Below the pieces are notes generated by a model. That model was not told the DNA's origin. It did not search any database and saw only the letters and a list, made by a program, of their open reading frames with translations. 17,969 nt of DNA from an uncultured Eubacteriaceae bacterium (GTDB taxonomy: Bacteria > Bacillota > Clostridia > Lachnospirales > Lachnospiraceae), in contig CAMEUH010000025.1 in the NCBI GenBank assembly GCA_945938055.1, positions 1 to 17,969 of the forward strand, in the 5' to 3' direction. This document shows, piece after piece, positions 15,928-17,969 of this stretch (positions within the stretch are counted from its first letter, which is position 1; each line of letters begins with the position of its first letter). Position numbers and translations under genes: made by a program.

Positions 15928-16958
15928 ATAGCCTTTTTAGTCCTTTCATTTTCTTCAAGCATTTTTAATGAATTGTAAATTTCCTTAGCAACTTCATATG
16001 CCAAACTAACTGGTACCGCATTTCCAACTTGTTTATATTGCGATGAAATATTTCCACAAAATTCCCAATCGTCAGGAAACATTTGACACCTTGCATTCTC
16101 CCTTACAGTAAAGGGTCTTGCTTCAAGTGGATGGCATCTCTCTGTTTGCTTTTGAGATGGTGATGTTAGTACAGTAAGAGATGGCTCATCTAAACTCATT
16201 CTTCGCAAAATTCCGGTTCGCCCGCCTTCCATATTCCAGCAACTCTTCATGTATTCTTTTGCTACTTCAGGATCAATATCTCTCCAATATCCTCCCGGTG
16301 GAACAAGTTCAAAAATCTTTCGCTTCTTCTCACCATATGGAACTCCTGGTCCTTCCGGGCAATCTAATAAAACATCTCGCAATACTGGTTTATACTCTTG
16401 AGGTTTCGGAAATTTATATTCAGTCTTATCCGCTAAATCATTTCTAATTCCAATTGTGATTAATCGTTCTCTTTTCTGCGGTGCTCCATAATCCCATGCA
16501 TTCAAAACTTGCTTAACAATTGTATATCCTGCACTGGCAAAAATCTCAAGCATTGTAGCATATGTCTTTCCTTTATCGTGTGTCAGTAAACCTCTTACAT
16601 TCTCAAAAAGAAATATCTTGGGTTGTAACTTTTCTAAAAACAGTGCATAGTGATAAAATAATGTTCCTCTTGCATCCTCAAGTCCAAGTCTCTTCCCGGC
16701 ATAAGAAAATGCTTGACACGGTGCTCCTCCTGATAATAAATCCAATTTTCCCGACTTAATCCCGAAATATGCTTCTAAGTCCAATGCTGAAATATTAGCA
16801 ATATCGTCATGGATAACATTCCAATTCGGACGATTCTTCTTTAAAGTGTCTGCCGCATCTTTATCAAATTCAATTAATCCAATCGTATTGAATCCTGCCT
16901 TTTCAATTCCTAATGCCAGTCCACCGGCTCCTGCAAATAATTCTATAGATGTATACAT
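15924..16958 (-). CDS. DNA (cytosine-5) methyltransferase of the type II system
   Basis: The 344-residue protein has the C5-methyltransferase motifs in order: motif I FAGAGGLALGIEKAGF (8-23) for S-adenosylmethionine, motif IV GGAPCQAFS with catalytic C81, motif VI ENVRGL (119-124), motif VIII QKRERLITIG (161-170), a target-recognition region (about 180-280, including PPGGYWRD and SQKQTERCHP), motif IX RPFTVRENARCQMFPDDW (281-298) and motif X VGNAVPVSLA (311-320). It methylates carbon 5 of a cytosine in the site cut by the partner nuclease and so protects host DNA. AGGAAGAG precedes the ATG. The small XRE gene ends 31 bases upstream, and the stop overlaps the nuclease start by 4 bases. Length and motif set indicate a full, active enzyme. 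The target is inferred from the partner only. Confidence 0.96.
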   Translation of the reverse strand: MYTSIELFAGAGGLALGIEKAGFNTIGLIEFDKDAADTLKKNRPNWNVIHDDIANISALDLEAYFGIKSGKLDLLSGGAPCQAFSYAGKRLGLEDARGTLFYHYALFLEKLQPKIFLFENVRGLLTHDKGKTYATMLEIFASAGYTIVKQVLNAWDYGAPQKRERLITIGIRNDLADKTEYKFPKPQEYKPVLRDVLLDCPEGPGVPYGEKKRKIFELVPPGGYWRDIDPEVAKEYMKSCWNMEGGRTGILRRMSLDEPSLTVLTSPSQKQTERCHPLEARPFTVRENARCQMFPDDWEFCGNISSQYKQVGNAVPVSLAYEVAKEIYNSLKMLEENERTKKAI

Positions 16959-16989
16959 TTTCTCTTCCTATCTTTCCATTTTATATATG

Positions 16990-17205
16990 CTACGATGCAC
17001 TAACTTCTTCAACCAATTCCATAATATCATCAAGCTGACAATCGAGTACCTTACAAATCTTACATAATGCTTCTGTAGAAACATTTTCATTCTTACCCAT
17101 TTTCGCAATCACATTTGTAGTTACTCCTGACTTTTCTCTCAGTTGTGATTTGCTCATATTTAGGTCAATCAGTAACTTCCATAGTTTATTATAATTTACT
17201 TTCAT
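16990..17205 (-). CDS. Small XRE-family regulator of the restriction-modification operon
   Basis: From the preferred start the protein has 71 residues, almost entirely a Cro/C1-type helix-turn-helix: MSKSQLREKSGVTTNVIAKM is the helix-turn-helix (about 17-36), followed by the usual helices ending DCQLDDIMELV. Small XRE proteins upstream of restriction-modification genes (C proteins) time nuclease expression after entry into a new host, and this gene is likely such a controller. An in-frame ATG at 17232 lacks a ribosome binding site. The ATG at 17205 has GGAAAGG 7 bases upstream and gives the common MKVNYNKLWKLL opening. It lies 31 bases before the methyltransferase gene. A palindrome over the -35 of its promoter is a good autoregulatory operator candidate. 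A generic repressor role is the alternative. Confidence 0.88.
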   Translation of the reverse strand: MKVNYNKLWKLLIDLNMSKSQLREKSGVTTNVIAKMGKNENVSTEALCKICKVLDCQLDDIMELVEEVSAS

Positions 17206-17247
17206 AGCTTTGCCTTTCCAATAAATATTCACATTACCATCACAAAA

Positions 17248-17276
17248 ATTATAACAAATATGCTTGAATTATTCAA
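17248..17276 (-). promoter_or_regulatory. Promoter of the XRE-methyltransferase-nuclease operon
   Basis: On the minus strand a -35 box TTGAAT (17271-17276), a 17-base spacer and a perfect -10 TATAAT (17248-17253) with extended TGn before it lie 42 bases upstream of the XRE start. Confidence 0.75.
17264..17276. promoter_or_regulatory. Palindromic operator candidate overlapping the -35 box
   Basis: TTGAATTATTCAA is a perfect 6+1+6 palindrome and contains the whole -35 box of the operon promoter. A nearby further TTGAAT-like copy extends it on the upstream side. The position fits repression by the XRE protein encoded first in the operon. Confidence 0.5.
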
Positions 17277-17319
17277 TTCAATTTTGACTTTTTCAATATA
17301 TTCATGTTCAATTTTTTAT

Positions 17320-17357
17320 TAAAAAAGAGTTGCACACTAATTACTTAGTGCGACAAC
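17320..17357 (-). terminator. Rho-independent terminator behind the second XRE gene
   Basis: On the minus strand GTTG plus CACTAA pair with TTAGTG plus CAAC (17329-17357) around a short loop, with a small internal bulge, and the hairpin is followed by TCTTTTTT. It separates the second XRE gene from the restriction-modification operon. Confidence 0.75.
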
Positions 17358-17360
17358 CCC

Positions 17361-17684
17361 TTAAATCCGCCGGTCTAACACATTTAGAATTTCAATAGCT
17401 GCCTTTTTCTTCTCCGGACTCAATTTCGTATAAATCATCAAAACATCTTTCTGATCCTTTGTCAGACTATTTTCTTCCTCGTTACCATTGAAAAATTCCG
17501 CCATGGTAATTCCCATTGCATCACAAATCTTCTTAACCGAAACAAATGATGGAATCGTACACCGGTTCATCATGTTATGTAAGGTAGAATGTGGGATACC
17601 ACTTTCTACCGCTAGCCGGTAATTACTCCATCCACGTTCCGCACAAAGCTGTTTAATCCGTTCCAGTACAAAATCTTCTTCCAT
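17361..17684 (-). CDS. XRE-family transcriptional regulator
   Basis: The protein has 107 residues from the preferred start. A Cro/C1-type helix-turn-helix lies at about 19-40 (WSNYRLAVESGIPHSTLHNMMN), followed by VSVKKICDAMGITMAEFF, the usual fourth and fifth helices. A charged C-terminal helical tail (about 73-107, KLSPEKKKAAIEILNVL) may serve dimerisation. An in-frame ATG at 17696 has no ribosome binding site. The ATG at 17684 is preceded by a weak GGGG six bases upstream, so the start is uncertain by four residues. It has its own promoter and terminator and lies just outside the restriction-modification operon, so it is probably a separate regulator. Such short standalone XRE genes are common in Lachnospiraceae chromosomes; its targets are not visible. 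Confidence 0.85.
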   Translation of the reverse strand: MEEDFVLERIKQLCAERGWSNYRLAVESGIPHSTLHNMMNRCTIPSFVSVKKICDAMGITMAEFFNGNEEENSLTKDQKDVLMIYTKLSPEKKKAAIEILNVLDRRI

Positions 17685-17748
17685 AGTATACCCCATTTTC
17701 GAAATAAGATAGTACCATTGTACAAGTCAGTCCTTTGATTAAACAGTT

Positions 17749-17776
17749 TTTATAATGGGTAATAGTTTGTTTCCAA
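17749..17776 (-). promoter_or_regulatory. Probable promoter of the second XRE gene with palindrome at the -35
   Basis: On the minus strand a -35 box TTGGAA (17771-17776), 16 bases and a -10 box TATAAA (17749-17754) lie 64 bases before the preferred start. The palindrome TTCCAAAAATGGAA (17771-17784) covers the -35 box, and GGAAGTATATTCC (17781-17793) adjoins it, so an operator is possible. Confidence 0.4.
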
Positions 17777-17798
17777 AAATGGAAGTATATTCCAGCAG

Positions 17799-17969
17799 TC
17801 AATCCCCCTCAATCATCCGATATCCCACTCCCACCTCTGTAAAAATATATTTCGGCTGTGCCGGATTTTCTTCAATTTTGCGCCGGATGTTTGCCATGTT
17901 GACCCTAAGAATCTGATTATCCGTTTTCATGTTCGGTCCCCAGATTTCCTCGATGATATAATCATATGT
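17799..17969 (-). CDS. KdpE-like response regulator, C-terminal end (partial)
   Basis: The gene runs off the right edge; only the last 56 residues are present. They are the end of an OmpR/PhoB-type winged helix: IIEEIWGPN, then ILRVNMANIRRKIEENPAQPKYIFTEVGVGYRM and a short tail. The ENPAQPKYIxTExGVGYRM ending is close to KdpE-type regulators, which control potassium-uptake genes in response to KdpD, but the receiver domain lies outside the window and I do not assign a symbol. Its stop is about 115 bases upstream of the second XRE gene start on the same strand. Confidence 0.85.
   Translation of the reverse strand, partial: TYDYIIEEIWGPNMKTDNQILRVNMANIRRKIEENPAQPKYIFTEVGVGYRMIEGD

Overview
The window looks like chromosome of a Clostridia-class Firmicute, most likely Lachnospiraceae. 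This is inferred from strong AGGAGG-type ribosome binding sites, canonical -35/-10 promoters with 17-base spacers, a Firmicute-type SOS box, a YolD/UvrX-like gene pair, an Rrf2 regulator, a KdpE-like response regulator and several c-di-GMP proteins. No species can be named from the sequence alone.

Left part (1-2643): the 3' end of a YczE/YyaS/YitT-type membrane protein and an Rrf2 regulator converge on a shared bidirectional terminator. Next comes an SOS-controlled Y-family DNA polymerase, translationally coupled to a YolD-like gene.

Middle part (2656-11849), mostly minus strand: a likely operon of an ABC ATPase, a 1158-residue FtsX-type permease with a roughly 390-residue coiled-coil insert, and a membrane diguanylate cyclase. 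Then a small lone plus-strand gene, a 132-bp imperfect inverted repeat filling a convergent gap, a LysR regulator with an upstream formate/nitrite-type (FNT) channel gene, and a protein with a degenerate GGDEF domain and an intact-looking EAL domain. The window therefore holds both a predicted c-di-GMP synthase and a predicted c-di-GMP phosphodiesterase.

Right part (about 11913-17357), all minus strand and visibly AT-rich in places: a defence-type island. In transcription order it has a small XRE regulator with a palindrome on its own -35, a C5-cytosine methyltransferase, an Eco47II-family restriction endonuclease joined to it by an ATGA overlap, a DUF262 plus AlbA_2/Schlafen-like fusion protein, and a two-helix membrane protein of unknown function. 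A second XRE regulator (17361-17684) with its own promoter and terminator lies upstream. The window ends inside a KdpE-like response regulator. The best candidate for something undescribed is the DUF262-AlbA_2 protein with the membrane protein, placed directly behind a type II restriction-modification operon.
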